Positions 31,790 to 40,604 of a stretch of 44,620 bases of DNA are shown here, one piece after another. Both the position numbers and the translations under genes were made by a program. The DNA lies in the NCBI GenBank assembly GCA_017435865.1, contig JAFSEF010000128.1:1-44620 (forward strand), written 5' to 3'. This DNA comes from Clostridia bacterium. Its GTDB lineage: Bacteria; Bacillota; Clostridia; Oscillospirales; Acutalibacteraceae. A model generated the notes under the pieces. The model was given only the letters and a program-made list of their open reading frames with translations, did no database searches and was not told where the DNA came from. Position 1 is the stretch's first letter, and each line of letters opens with the position of its first letter.

Positions 31790-33586
31790 ATGCAAGGAGA
31801 TCATGTTTTCGGAACATGGCTCATTCAGGAAAAAGAATATGCTACCGGAGGTTATTCACTGTATTCTCTGACCTCTGTCGAAGACAGTACGCAAAGAGCT
31901 TCTTTGTGGGTCGTTGATTTTCCTGCATCGCAGGAGGATTTATTTGTGTTGTGCGAAAACGGAATGTCGCAGGAACAAGCAGGTGCATTCTTCAGACAAG
32001 CAGCCGATGATTTTGCAGAGAGCCTGCTCAGATCTGATGCTGAAACTGCTTGTGCATCTTTGTTGACCGCTGATGATGTTTCGGTTGAGTCAACAGAAGA
32101 CGGAATGTTGCACACTGTATATGTACTCACACAGGAAGTAAAGCCTTTGGATAACGGTAAATATAACCGCAATTTATCTGTTGAAGATACCGTACGTCTC
32201 GGCAGTTTTTTGTGCGATGCAATTCTTCATATCAAAGACAACAATCTGCCACTGCGATTGCTGACAATTGATAACATTTTTGTTGCTGCAGACGGACATT
32301 ATCTGCTCGGTAGTTTCGGCAGTGATCTTGATAACAGATTTCAGTCACCTGAAGAACACCGTGGTGAGACAGCCGTATATAACGGTGATGTTTGTTCTGT
32401 CGGAATTATCATGTACACAGTGCTGAATGATTTTTGTGTGCCGTTGCTGCCCCGTGGATATTCTGATTATACGGAAGACGAGATTGCAGATGCGGTACAG
32501 AGCAGACACGCAGGTGTTCCGTTGCCACCTCCGTATCACTCCAAAGGAGCTTTGACCGGAGTTATTCTCAAGGCAAGTGCTTATAAAGCCAAGGCAAGAT
32601 ATGCATCTGTTTCTGAATTGAAATCAGCTCTTGATGTTTTGCGATATGATCGACAAGCACCAAGATCTGTTAAAGAAACGGTTGCGGAAACAGAAGTCTC
32701 ATGGACTCGTAATCCGCAGATTAAAAAAGTAATCTGCTCTGTTGTAACTGTGATTGTAATTGTGCTCGTTTCATCGGTTATTCTGCATTTCTATGATAAA
32801 TCTCAAAACAAGCCGATTGTCCCGAATGAACCTGCAGCAACGGCCCCCGGAGTGTCCAATATATATATTGATTCTTTTGGTACAAAGCCGACCGGAAATG
32901 ACTATGTGGCAGTTGCGCCTACACAAGAGAATGTACAGACTGTTACAGATGTCAATCATACTGATAATTCACTTGAATATCCTGCGTCATTTTTTTCTCA
33001 GATTGCAGCGTATCATTCCGGTGAATACTATGTTTCAGGTTTTCTTGAGCAGGATGGTGAGGTGAAAAAGACTGATCTTGCTATAACGAATGCAAATTCC
33101 ATTTATATGACGAGTGATATTGACGGTGCTGAAGTCGGTTTTCTTCGTACAGGTGATGGAACTGTATATTTGATTCATCCCGCAGGCAAAGCATATATTG
33201 AATTGAATAAAACTGTTTTGCGTTTGTTGGGTATGAATACAGATACTTTTGATTCTGTTGCCAATATTGACGGAATTGTTTTCGGAGATGTTCCTGCTGA
33301 TAAAATAGAAAAAGTAACATTCCGCGATCAGGAATTGATTGCGTGCACGTATTGCTTTGACAGCGGCAAATCCGAGGTTTTCTACCTTGATGAAAATGGC
33401 AATGTGCGTTTTGTCGAATCATATAATGCCGACAAAACTCTTGCAAACGTATTGTCTGTTGATATCCTTACTGCTGATGTTCCTGCAGAAATGGCAGCAG
33501 TTCCTTCTGACTTTACACAGTATTCCGGTATGAGCGGACTTTTGCAATTTGCATCCGGTTTGATGCCGCAGAATACATCTGAATAA
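31790..33586 (+). CDS. Membrane-anchored pseudokinase with extracellular LolA-like domain
   Basis: 598 residues from ATG 31790. Residues 1-285 align by pattern to a Ser/Thr kinase: glycine-loop region ATGGYSLYSL, beta3 strand ASLWVVDFP, catalytic loop RLLTIDNIFV, SFGSD for DFG, QSPEEHRG for APE, and GDVCSVGIIMYTVL for subdomain IX. The key residues are lost: beta3 Lys is Trp40, HRD Asp is Leu157, DFG Asp is Ser175; Asn162 is kept. So it should not catalyse phosphotransfer. One membrane helix (about 314-335) is followed by an acidic linker and an extracellular domain (about 390-598) with strands like SGEYYVSGFLEQDGEVKKT, LolA/DUF4412-like. Start is unclear: the ribosome binding site AAAGGAG (31763-31769) is 20 bases from this ATG but 8 bases from an in-frame ACG at 31778. 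Confidence 0.82.
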   Translation: MQGDHVFGTWLIQEKEYATGGYSLYSLTSVEDSTQRASLWVVDFPASQEDLFVLCENGMSQEQAGAFFRQAADDFAESLLRSDAETACASLLTADDVSVESTEDGMLHTVYVLTQEVKPLDNGKYNRNLSVEDTVRLGSFLCDAILHIKDNNLPLRLLTIDNIFVAADGHYLLGSFGSDLDNRFQSPEEHRGETAVYNGDVCSVGIIMYTVLNDFCVPLLPRGYSDYTEDEIADAVQSRHAGVPLPPPYHSKGALTGVILKASAYKAKARYASVSELKSALDVLRYDRQAPRSVKETVAETEVSWTRNPQIKKVICSVVTVIVIVLVSSVILHFYDKSQNKPIVPNEPAATAPGVSNIYIDSFGTKPTGNDYVAVAPTQENVQTVTDVNHTDNSLEYPASFFSQIAAYHSGEYYVSGFLEQDGEVKKTDLAITNANSIYMTSDIDGAEVGFLRTGDGTVYLIHPAGKAYIELNKTVLRLLGMNTDTFDSVANIDGIVFGDVPADKIEKVTFRDQELIACTYCFDSGKSEVFYLDENGNVRFVESYNADKTLANVLSVDILTADVPAEMAAVPSDFTQYSGMSGLLQFASGLMPQNTSE

Positions 33587-33589
33587 TCT

Positions 33590-33633
33590 TTATACCTGTT
33601 GCATTTGATGATAAAAATGTGCAACAGGTATAA
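33590..33633. terminator. 14-bp perfect inverted repeat after the pseudokinase gene
   Basis: TTATACCTGTTGCA (33590-33603) / TGCAACAGGTATAA (33620-33633), 16-base loop. Position suits a terminator but no real T run follows, only TATTATC. Confidence 0.55.
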
Positions 33634-33690
33634 TATTATCACTGATTTGTCTTGCTAATTTGTGCAAAGTTACAAAAAGGAAGAAAATGC

Positions 33691-33719
33691 TTGCGTTTGA
33701 GTGTTTTCTGTGATAACAT
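33691..33719 (+). promoter_or_regulatory. Promoter of the amino acid ABC transporter operon
   Basis: -35 TTGCGT (33691-33696), 17-base spacer, -10 TAACAT (33714-33719). Confidence 0.6.
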
Positions 33720-33761
33720 ACTAAAGCGATATTGTGATTAATTCATAGGAGGAATTTTATA

Positions 33762-34637
33762 ATGAAAAAGTTTATCGCAATTCTTATGTCTCTGATTATG
33801 GTGCTTGCTTTTGCTGCATGTACAGACACCTCTGAAGATCCTACCAACGCTTCCGATGCTCTTACCGACGGTAATGCAGCTGAAGATGTATCTGCTGAAG
33901 AAGCTACTGATGCTGACAAAGTTACTTTTACAGTAGGTTTTGATGCAGAGTTCCCGCCCTTCGGATTCATTGCCGATGACGGTTCTTACGACGGATTTGA
34001 CCTTGCTGTTGCTAAGGAAGTTTGTGAACGTCTTGATTGGGAATTTATTGCACAGCCCATCGATTGGGGTTCAAAAGATGCTGAACTTGCAAACGGCACC
34101 ATCGATTGCATCTGGAACGGTTTCACAAAGAATGGCCGTGAAGATCTTTATACCTGGACTGATGCTTACTATGACAATTCCATCGTTATGGTTGTAAGAG
34201 CTGACGACGGTATCGAAACTCTTGCTGATCTCGAAGGTAAGAATGTTATCACCCAGGCTGCTTCTTCCGCACTTGATGCTCTGAATGCAGAAAAAAATGC
34301 TGAACTGCTTGCTTCTTTCGGTGAACTGATTGAAACTGCAGATTACAACAATGCTTTCATGGAACTCGGCATGGGCACTGCTGATGCAATCGCTGTTGAC
34401 TACGGTGTAGCTCTTTACAATCTTGCAGCTCAGGAAGAAGGCACTTATGTTATCCTTGATGAAGCTGTTTCTTCCGAACAGTATGCTATCGGTTTCCTTC
34501 TTGGCAACACTGAACTTGCTGCTACCGTTTGGGAACAGGTTGAAGCTATTGCTGCTGACGGCACCATGGCAGAAATCGCTGCAGCTTACGAAGAAAAAGG
34601 TCTTGTAACCGACAGCCTTGTACTTCTTGCTGACTGA
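33762..34637 (+). CDS. Amino acid ABC transporter substrate-binding lipoprotein
   Basis: 291 residues. Lipobox LAFAAC with Cys20, then an acidic, low-complexity linker (about 21-50). The SBP_bac_3 domain starts VTFTVGFDAEFPPFGFI, with GYDGFDLAVAKEVC-like DGSYDGFDLAVAKEVC, the binding segment IWNGFTKNGRED, and the hinge DAIAVDYGVALY. This is the polar amino acid (Gln/His/Arg/cystine) family; which one cannot be told. Codon use is strongly biased (GCT, GAA, CTT), suggesting high expression. ATG 33762 follows AGGAGGA. A weak terminator follows and probably limits transcription of the permease and ATPase genes. Confidence 0.93.
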   Translation: MKKFIAILMSLIMVLAFAACTDTSEDPTNASDALTDGNAAEDVSAEEATDADKVTFTVGFDAEFPPFGFIADDGSYDGFDLAVAKEVCERLDWEFIAQPIDWGSKDAELANGTIDCIWNGFTKNGREDLYTWTDAYYDNSIVMVVRADDGIETLADLEGKNVITQAASSALDALNAEKNAELLASFGELIETADYNNAFMELGMGTADAIAVDYGVALYNLAAQEEGTYVILDEAVSSEQYAIGFLLGNTELAATVWEQVEAIAADGTMAEIAAAYEEKGLVTDSLVLLAD

Positions 34638-34657
34638 TTTTAACTTTCTGTTTATCG

Positions 34658-34690
34658 GGGTGGGATCCGAAGATTCCGCCCTTTCTTTTT
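34658..34690 (+). terminator. Intra-operon attenuating terminator
   Basis: 8-bp stem with two G-T pairs, GGGTGGGA (34658-34665) / TTCCGCCC (34674-34681), then TTTCTTTTT. It separates the binding protein from the permease. Confidence 0.7.
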
Positions 34691-34701
34691 AGGAGGACGC
34701 T

Positions 34702-35352
34702 ATGGAACTGCAAACCATGGTAACAATGCTTGCAGAAGGATTTCTTAAATCTGTTGCAATCTTTTCATTGACGCTCATCGGTTCGTTGCCGTTGGGACTT
34801 CTTGTTGCATTCGGCAGAATGTCAAAATTCAAGCCTTTGCAGCTTGTTGTCAAGTTTTATATTTCTGTTATGCGCGGCACACCGCTGATGTTGCAATTGA
34901 TGGTTGTCTTTTTCGGACCGCATTATTTGTTACATATTCAGACCGGCTCTGATTACAGATTTGTTGCTGTTATCATCGGCTTTGTGTTGAATTATGCTGC
35001 ATATTTTGCGGAAATCTACCGCGGTGGTATTGAATCTATGCCGGTAGGACAGTATGAAGCAGCAGAGATCATGGGGTATTCTAAAGTTCATACCTTTGTA
35101 CGTATCATTCTTCCGCAGGTTGTAAAACGCATTTTGCCTTCTATTACAAATGAAATGATTACACTTGTCAAAGACACGTCTCTTGCATTTGCAATCTCCT
35201 ATGCAGAAATGTTTACACTTGCCAAGAAAATTGCTTCTTCACAGTCCACTTTGATGCCTTTTGTAATTGCCGGTGTGTTCTATTTTATTTTTAACTATGT
35301 TGTTGCATTCATAATGGAACGCGTGGAAAAGAAAATGTCTTATTATCGCTGA
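34702..35352 (+). CDS. Amino acid ABC transporter permease
   Basis: 216 residues with about five membrane helices, HisMQ/GlnP family. It has the conserved VMRGTPLMLQLMVVFFGP in the second part of the membrane domain, and the EAA coupling loop EAAEIMGYSKVHTFVRIILP that contacts the ATPase. A single permease gene implies a homodimeric channel. ATG 34702 has AGGAGG upstream, immediately after the attenuating terminator. The ATPase gene follows after 11 bases. Confidence 0.93.
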   Translation: MELQTMVTMLAEGFLKSVAIFSLTLIGSLPLGLLVAFGRMSKFKPLQLVVKFYISVMRGTPLMLQLMVVFFGPHYLLHIQTGSDYRFVAVIIGFVLNYAAYFAEIYRGGIESMPVGQYEAAEIMGYSKVHTFVRIILPQVVKRILPSITNEMITLVKDTSLAFAISYAEMFTLAKKIASSQSTLMPFVIAGVFYFIFNYVVAFIMERVEKKMSYYR

Positions 35353-35363
35353 GGAGGTTACGT

Positions 35364-36128
35364 ATGAACGACATTCTTACAATGAAAAACATACAGAAAT
35401 CCTTCGGCGATCTCGAAGTTATCAAGGATATTTCTGTTTCCATAAAACAAGGTGATGTTTTATCGATCATTGGGCCGTCCGGTGGCGGTAAGTCTACATT
35501 GTTACGTTGTGCTGCCATGCTTGAAACGATCAACGGGGGATCTATTGCTTACGGTGACAAACAAGCCGCATGGACAGATGATAACGGTAAAGTTGTTTAT
35601 GCCAAAGGCAAACAGATGAAAGAAATCAAGAACTGTTTCGGACTTGTATTTCAGAATTTTAATCTCTTTCCGCATTTTTCGGTTCTGAAAAATATTACGG
35701 ATGCACCTTTGCGTGTACAGAAGCGGAATAAAGATGAAGTGATGGCTGAAGCCGAAGTTTTGCTGGACAAAATGGGGCTTCGTGAAAAAGCGGATGCATA
35801 TCCTTATCAATTGTCCGGTGGTCAACAACAGCGTGTTGCCATTGCCAGAGCACTTGCACTGAAACCGGAAATCCTGTTTTTTGACGAACCGACCTCCGCT
35901 CTGGATCCCGAGCTGACTGCTGAAGTGTTGCGTGTCATCCGTCAGTTGGCTGAAGAAGATATGACAATGGGCATTGTTACACATGAAATGAATTTTGCAA
36001 GACTTGTTTCGGACCATCTGATTTTTATTGATGGCGGAATCATTGTAGAACAGGGAAGTCCTGACGAAGTTTTGGGTAATCCTAAAATGGAAAGAACCAA
36101 AGCGTTTCTCAATAAATTGGAACAATAA
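35364..36128 (+). CDS. Amino acid ABC transporter ATP-binding protein
   Basis: 254 residues, GlnQ/HisP-like. Walker A GPSGGGKST (about 33-41), Q-loop FGLVFQNFNLFPH, signature LSGGQQQRVAIARA, Walker B ILFFDEPTSALDPE, and the switch His in IVTHEMNFAR. A 20-residue insertion after Walker A (DKQAAWTDDNGKVVYAKGKQ) is seen in many Firmicutes members of the family. It energises the permease and completes the three-gene transporter. ATG 35364 follows GAGGAGG. Confidence 0.95.
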   Translation: MNDILTMKNIQKSFGDLEVIKDISVSIKQGDVLSIIGPSGGGKSTLLRCAAMLETINGGSIAYGDKQAAWTDDNGKVVYAKGKQMKEIKNCFGLVFQNFNLFPHFSVLKNITDAPLRVQKRNKDEVMAEAEVLLDKMGLREKADAYPYQLSGGQQQRVAIARALALKPEILFFDEPTSALDPELTAEVLRVIRQLAEEDMTMGIVTHEMNFARLVSDHLIFIDGGIIVEQGSPDEVLGNPKMERTKAFLNKLEQ

Positions 36129-36140
36129 GTACATATTTTT

Positions 36141-36171
36141 GACCGTAGCTCCGGCTGCGGTCTTATTTTTT
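36141..36171 (+). terminator. Terminator after the ABC transporter operon
   Basis: 9-bp stem GACCGTAGC (36141-36149) / GCTGCGGTC (36154-36162) with one G-T pair, loop TCCG, then TTATTTTTT. Confidence 0.88.
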
Positions 36172-36249
36172 AATTGAAACATTCGTCAATTTGTATAAAA
36201 ACAGAACAAATTTTGTAACAGTGCTTCTAACAAAATAGTCAAAAAACTC

Positions 36250-36278
36250 TTGAAATATTCTTGATTTCCTGTTACAAT
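36250..36278 (+). promoter_or_regulatory. Promoter of the glycogen operon
   Basis: -35 TTGAAA (36250-36255), 17-base spacer, -10 TACAAT (36273-36278) with an upstream TGT (extended -10). Transcription should begin near 36285. Confidence 0.7.
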
Positions 36279-36298
36279 GTGTGATGGGGGTGATTGCT

Positions 36299-38248
36299 TT
36301 GCAAATAAATCCTGCAAAAAATAATGCAAACACTGCCGGTGTGAACCTGGATGTTCCTGTATATTTGTTCCATCAGGGGAACAATTGCCGTGCTTATGAA
36401 TTTCTCGGTTCTCATCGCGAAGGAGACGATGTTGTTTTCAGGGTATGGGCTCCGAATGCAGCAGGTGTGAGTGTTGTCGGATCATTCAATGATTGGAATG
36501 ATGCCGCATTGCCTATGCATCGGATCAGCAATAACGGCATATGGGAAGCCCGTAGTGCGGATGTCAAAGTTTTTGACACTTATAAGTATTGCATTTTTAC
36601 TGCAAAAGGTGAGAAAAAACTTAAAACAGACCCTTATGGTTTTCATTGCGAAACACGGCCCGATAATGCTACCAAGTATTATGAATTGGACGGCTATGTC
36701 TGGCAGGATGCTGCATATATGACAGAAAAGTCAAAGCATCGCATTTATGATTCTCCTGTCAATATATATGAAATGCATGCCGGATCCTGGAAAAAGTACG
36801 ATGATGATAATTTCTATTCTTATCGTGCTCTTGCGGATGAACTTGTACCGTATCTCGTTGAAATGGGATATACGCATATTGAGCTGATGCCCCTTATGGA
36901 ACATCCGTTTGACGGCAGTTGGGGCTATCAGGTAACCGGTTATTTTGCTGCAACTTCCCGCTACGGTACACCACACGATCTGATGTATTTTGTGGATCGT
37001 TGTCATGCTGCCGGAATCGGTGTCATTCTGGATTGGGTACCTGCCCATTTTCCGAAAGATGCTCACGGTTTGTATGAATTTGACGGTACTTGCTGCTATG
37101 AGTATTCAGATCCCAGAAAAGGTGAACATCTTCAATGGGGAACAAGGGTGTTTGATTACGGCAGAAACGAAGTCCGCAGTTTTCTTGCATCCTCTGCAAT
37201 GTTCTGGCTCGATAAATATCACATAGACGGTCTTCGTGTGGATGCAGTGGCTTCTATGTTGTATCTCGATTACGGAAGAGAACACGGTCAATGGGTTCCG
37301 AATGTCAATGGCGGTAATGAAAATCTGGAAGCTGTTTCTTTCATCCGTTTTCTGAATGAATCTGTGTTCAGGGAATATCCTGATGTGCTGATGATTGCAG
37401 AAGAAAGCACTGCATGGCCGCTTGTATCCAAACCTGTCAATATCGGCGGACTCGGATTCAATTTCAAGTGGAATATGGGCTGGATGAACGATATTCTCCG
37501 CTACTTTGCGTTGGATGGTTATTTCAGAAAGTTCAATCATGATCTGATCACTTTTTCTTTCTTCTATGCATTCTCCGAAAACTTCGTCTTACCGATTTCC
37601 CATGATGAAGTAGTGCATGGTAAAAAATCATTGCTCGATAAAATGCCGGGTGATTACGAACAGAAATTTGCCGGTATGCGTGCATTCCTCGGTTACATGT
37701 ATGCACATCCCGGTAAGAAGCTGATGTTCATGGGACAGGAATTCGGTCAGTTTATCGAATGGAACGAGAAAAAACAACTTGACTGGCTTCTTCTCGGTTA
37801 TGAAAAGCATCAGCAGCTTCATAATTATGTAAAGGAACTCAATCACACATATAAGAACACACCTGCATTGTGGCAGATTGATTATTCATGGGAAGGTTTT
37901 TCGTGGCTTGTCAGTGATGATAATGACAATTCCTGTATTTCATTCCTCAGAAAGGATGAAAAGGGAAATCAGCTTGTCGTTGTATGTAATTTTACGCCCG
38001 TGCAACGTGATCACTATTCCATCGGTTTGCCCGATGCCGGAACGCTGACCCCTGTGTTTAATTCGGACAAAAGTGAGTTTGGCGGTAGTGGTCTCGAAAT
38101 CGGAAAAAGATTGACAATCAAAGAGGAACCGATGCATGGGTATCCTTATTCGTTCAGTATGAATTTGCCTCCGATGTCGGTGGTCTATCTGAAATATAAT
38201 AAGAAAAAAGCGAATCAAAATAAGAAAAATGCGTCGCAGGAAGGATGA
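36299..38248 (+). CDS. glgB: 1,4-alpha-glucan branching enzyme
   Basis: 649 residues. N-terminal CBM48 domain ([20 protein letters not shown], about 38-58), GH13 barrel (about 140-500) and C-terminal all-beta domain. Catalytic residues: nucleophile Asp315 in GLRVDAVAS, acid/base Glu368 in MIAEEST, Asp436 in [10 protein letters not shown]. It makes alpha-1,6 branches in glycogen. The start is taken as TTG 36299, behind GGGGGTGA; the longer frame begins at or before the expected transcription start near 36285 and has no ribosome binding site. First gene of glgB-glgC-glgD-glgA; glgC follows after five bases. Confidence 0.94.
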   Translation: MQINPAKNNANTAGVNLDVPVYLFHQGNNCRAYEFLGSHREGDDVVFRVWAPNAAGVSVVGSFNDWNDAALPMHRISNNGIWEARSADVKVFDTYKYCIFTAKGEKKLKTDPYGFHCETRPDNATKYYELDGYVWQDAAYMTEKSKHRIYDSPVNIYEMHAGSWKKYDDDNFYSYRALADELVPYLVEMGYTHIELMPLMEHPFDGSWGYQVTGYFAATSRYGTPHDLMYFVDRCHAAGIGVILDWVPAHFPKDAHGLYEFDGTCCYEYSDPRKGEHLQWGTRVFDYGRNEVRSFLASSAMFWLDKYHIDGLRVDAVASMLYLDYGREHGQWVPNVNGGNENLEAVSFIRFLNESVFREYPDVLMIAEESTAWPLVSKPVNIGGLGFNFKWNMGWMNDILRYFALDGYFRKFNHDLITFSFFYAFSENFVLPISHDEVVHGKKSLLDKMPGDYEQKFAGMRAFLGYMYAHPGKKLMFMGQEFGQFIEWNEKKQLDWLLLGYEKHQQLHNYVKELNHTYKNTPALWQIDYSWEGFSWLVSDDNDNSCISFLRKDEKGNQLVVVCNFTPVQRDHYSIGLPDAGTLTPVFNSDKSEFGGSGLEIGKRLTIKEEPMHGYPYSFSMNLPPMSVVYLKYNKKKANQNKKNASQEG

Positions 38249-38253
38249 TTAAA

Positions 38254-39474
38254 ATGAGCAAAAGAAAAGAATGTATCGCAATGTTGCTTGCCGGTGGCCA
38301 GGGATCTCGTCTCGGCATTCTTACTCACAACATTGCAAAACCTGCAGTTCCGTACGGAGGAAAATACAGAATCATTGACTTTCCTCTTTCTAACTGTGTA
38401 AACTCCGGCATTGATACTGTTGGTGTTCTTACGCAGTATCAGCCTCTGGCATTGAATGAATACATCGGCAACGGTCAGCCCTGGGATCTTGACAGACTTG
38501 ACGGCGGTGTACATATTCTGTCTCCTTATCAGCAGATCAAAGGCAGCGAATGGTACAAAGGTACCGCAAATGCCATTTATCAGAATATCAATTTTATAGA
38601 TCGCTATGATCCTGAATATGTAGCTGTTTTGTCAGGTGACCATATTTATAAGATGGATTATTCCGAAATGCTTGCTTTCCATAAGGAAAAGAATGCGGAT
38701 TGCACCATCGCAATGATGGAAGTGCCGTGGGAAGAAGCTTCCCGTTTTGGTCTTATGCTTGTCAATGACGAAGGTGTGATCACAGAATTTGAAGAAAAAC
38801 CGAAGAATCCCCGCAGCAACAAGGCATCCATGGGTGTTTATATGTTCACATGGAAGAAGCTTCGTGCTTACCTGATTGCGGATGAGGAAAAAGAAGGTTC
38901 AAGCAATGACTTCGGTAAGGATGTTATTCCTGCCATGCACAATGCAGGCGAGAGAATGTTTGCTTACCAGTTTGACGGTTATTGGAAGGATGTCGGTACC
39001 ATAGACAGCCTTTGGGAAGCTAACCTTGACCTTTTGAATCCGAATGTCAATATTGATCTGACAGATCCCTCGTGGCGTATTTATGCAAAGAACTCTGCAT
39101 TGCCTCCGCATTTTGTGTCTGCAGATGCAACCGTACAGAATTCTCTGATTTCGGGCGGATGCTTTGTAGAAGGCAATATCGATTATTCGGTTGTATTTTC
39201 AAATGTTACTGTTGAAGAGGGAGCTAATGTCCGCTATTCAATCGTTATGCCCGGTGCAACCATCAAGAAAGGTGCTACCGTACAGTATGCCATGATTGCA
39301 GAAGATGCTGTTATTGAAAGCGGTGCCGTCGTGGGTGAAGACCCCGAAAAAATTGCTGATCTTGCAAACTGGGGTGTTACCGTTATCGGTGCAAATGTCA
39401 ATATCGGTGAAAATGCAACTGTTGCCGCTAAGGCAATGATTGCAGAAGATGTTAAGGGAGGTGACGCAAAATGA
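38254..39474 (+). CDS. glgC: Glucose-1-phosphate adenylyltransferase
   Basis: 406 residues. Nucleotide-binding start [13 protein letters not shown], effector-site [52 protein letters not shown] (glucose-1-phosphate site), and a C-terminal left-handed beta-helix from about residue 290. It makes ADP-glucose from ATP and glucose 1-phosphate, the committed step of glycogen synthesis. ATG 38254 has GGAAGG upstream at correct spacing; an in-frame ATG at 38245 is too close. Works with GlgD, whose start overlaps its stop by four bases. Confidence 0.97.
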   Translation: MSKRKECIAMLLAGGQGSRLGILTHNIAKPAVPYGGKYRIIDFPLSNCVNSGIDTVGVLTQYQPLALNEYIGNGQPWDLDRLDGGVHILSPYQQIKGSEWYKGTANAIYQNINFIDRYDPEYVAVLSGDHIYKMDYSEMLAFHKEKNADCTIAMMEVPWEEASRFGLMLVNDEGVITEFEEKPKNPRSNKASMGVYMFTWKKLRAYLIADEEKEGSSNDFGKDVIPAMHNAGERMFAYQFDGYWKDVGTIDSLWEANLDLLNPNVNIDLTDPSWRIYAKNSALPPHFVSADATVQNSLISGGCFVEGNIDYSVVFSNVTVEEGANVRYSIVMPGATIKKGATVQYAMIAEDAVIESGAVVGEDPEKIADLANWGVTVIGANVNIGENATVAAKAMIAEDVKGGDAK

Positions 39475-40589
39475 GAGCTAATAATATTCTTGGTATCATT
39501 TTTGCAAATGCGTATGATAATGTTCTGGCCGGAATGACTGCACCGCGTGCGATGGGTTCCGTGCCTTTTGGCGGCGGCTACAGATTGATTGACTTTACAC
39601 TTTCGAATATGGTGAATGCCGGTATTGATAAAGTCGGGGTTATTACAAGCAATAACTATCAGTCTCTCATGGACCATCTCGGAAACGGCAAGCCGTGGGA
39701 TCTTGCACGTAAGCATGACGGTTTGTTCTTCCTGCCTCCGTTTACCGCACAGGAACTTGAACGTTACAACACCGGTCGTCTCGGTGCATTGCAGAATAAT
39801 GAACAGTTTTTGCAGATGTCTGACGAGGAATATGTTGTTATGTCTGACTGCAACGCAGTTATGAATATCGATCTGAAAGATGTATTCAGATTCCATAAAG
39901 AAAAGAATGCAGATATCACAATGGTTTATCGTCACGGTGTTGTCCCGAAGCTGCCGAACCGTCTTATTATTGATAAGATCAGTGATGGCAGAGTCTGCGA
40001 AATGAGCATTGTCAGCAACGGTGAAGGCGAAGCAAATTGTGCTGTCAACATTACTGTTATGCGTAAGTCGCTTCTTGAATCTTTGCTTCGCGAAGCCACT
40101 GCATCCGGTGCAGCTTCGTTTGAACGTGATGTATTGCTGAAGAATGTTTCCAATCTTCGTGTTTTTGGTTACGAATGCAATGAATTCTGTCCGATTATTG
40201 ATTCCATTCAGACTTACTTTGATGCAAGTTTCGCTCTTCTTGAGCCTGCAAATCAAAAATCTCTTTTTGCTGCATCCCGTCCGATTTATACTAAGGTTTA
40301 TGATGATATGCCCGTAGTTTACGGTCTCGGCAGCGATGTCAAAAACTCTCTGATTGCAGACGGTTGTGTCATTGACGGTCAAGTCGAAAATTCTGTTATC
40401 TTTCATAATTGCCGCATTGCCAAGGATGCTGTTGTCAAGAATTGTATCATCATGCCCAATGGCTTTGTTGCAGATGGTGCAAATCTCGATTGTTGCATTC
40501 TGGATAAAGATGTTACCATCCGTTCCGGCAGAACACTTTCAGGTGCTGATACATACCCTGTATATCTCGCCAAAGGAATCAGAGTATAA
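39471..40589 (+). CDS. glgD: Glucose-1-phosphate adenylyltransferase subunit GlgD
   Basis: 372 residues, GlgC-related but with the pyrophosphorylase motif degenerate: the start reads [20 protein letters not shown] in place of the glycine-rich AGGxGxRL loop, as usual for GlgD, a regulatory partner found in Firmicutes. The sugar-phosphate site is [20 protein letters not shown]. The C-terminal beta-helix is retained ([20 protein letters not shown]). In Firmicutes GlgC and GlgD form a heteromer with higher activity than GlgC alone. ATGA overlap with glgC. Confidence 0.95.
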   Translation: MRANNILGIIFANAYDNVLAGMTAPRAMGSVPFGGGYRLIDFTLSNMVNAGIDKVGVITSNNYQSLMDHLGNGKPWDLARKHDGLFFLPPFTAQELERYNTGRLGALQNNEQFLQMSDEEYVVMSDCNAVMNIDLKDVFRFHKEKNADITMVYRHGVVPKLPNRLIIDKISDGRVCEMSIVSNGEGEANCAVNITVMRKSLLESLLREATASGAASFERDVLLKNVSNLRVFGYECNEFCPIIDSIQTYFDASFALLEPANQKSLFAASRPIYTKVYDDMPVVYGLGSDVKNSLIADGCVIDGQVENSVIFHNCRIAKDAVVKNCIIMPNGFVADGANLDCCILDKDVTIRSGRTLSGADTYPVYLAKGIRV

Positions 40590-40604
40590 ACGGAGGTTAT
40601 AATA

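Noticed and set aside
31744-31790. ATG 31744 as a start or leader peptide upstream of the pseudokinase
   Set aside because: It overlaps the predicted -10 element, so it would not be in the transcript, and it is in a different frame.
39234-40406. A 390-codon open frame on the minus strand opposite glgC/glgD
   Set aside because: Antisense to two clear enzymes, no ribosome binding site, composition typical of a shadow frame.
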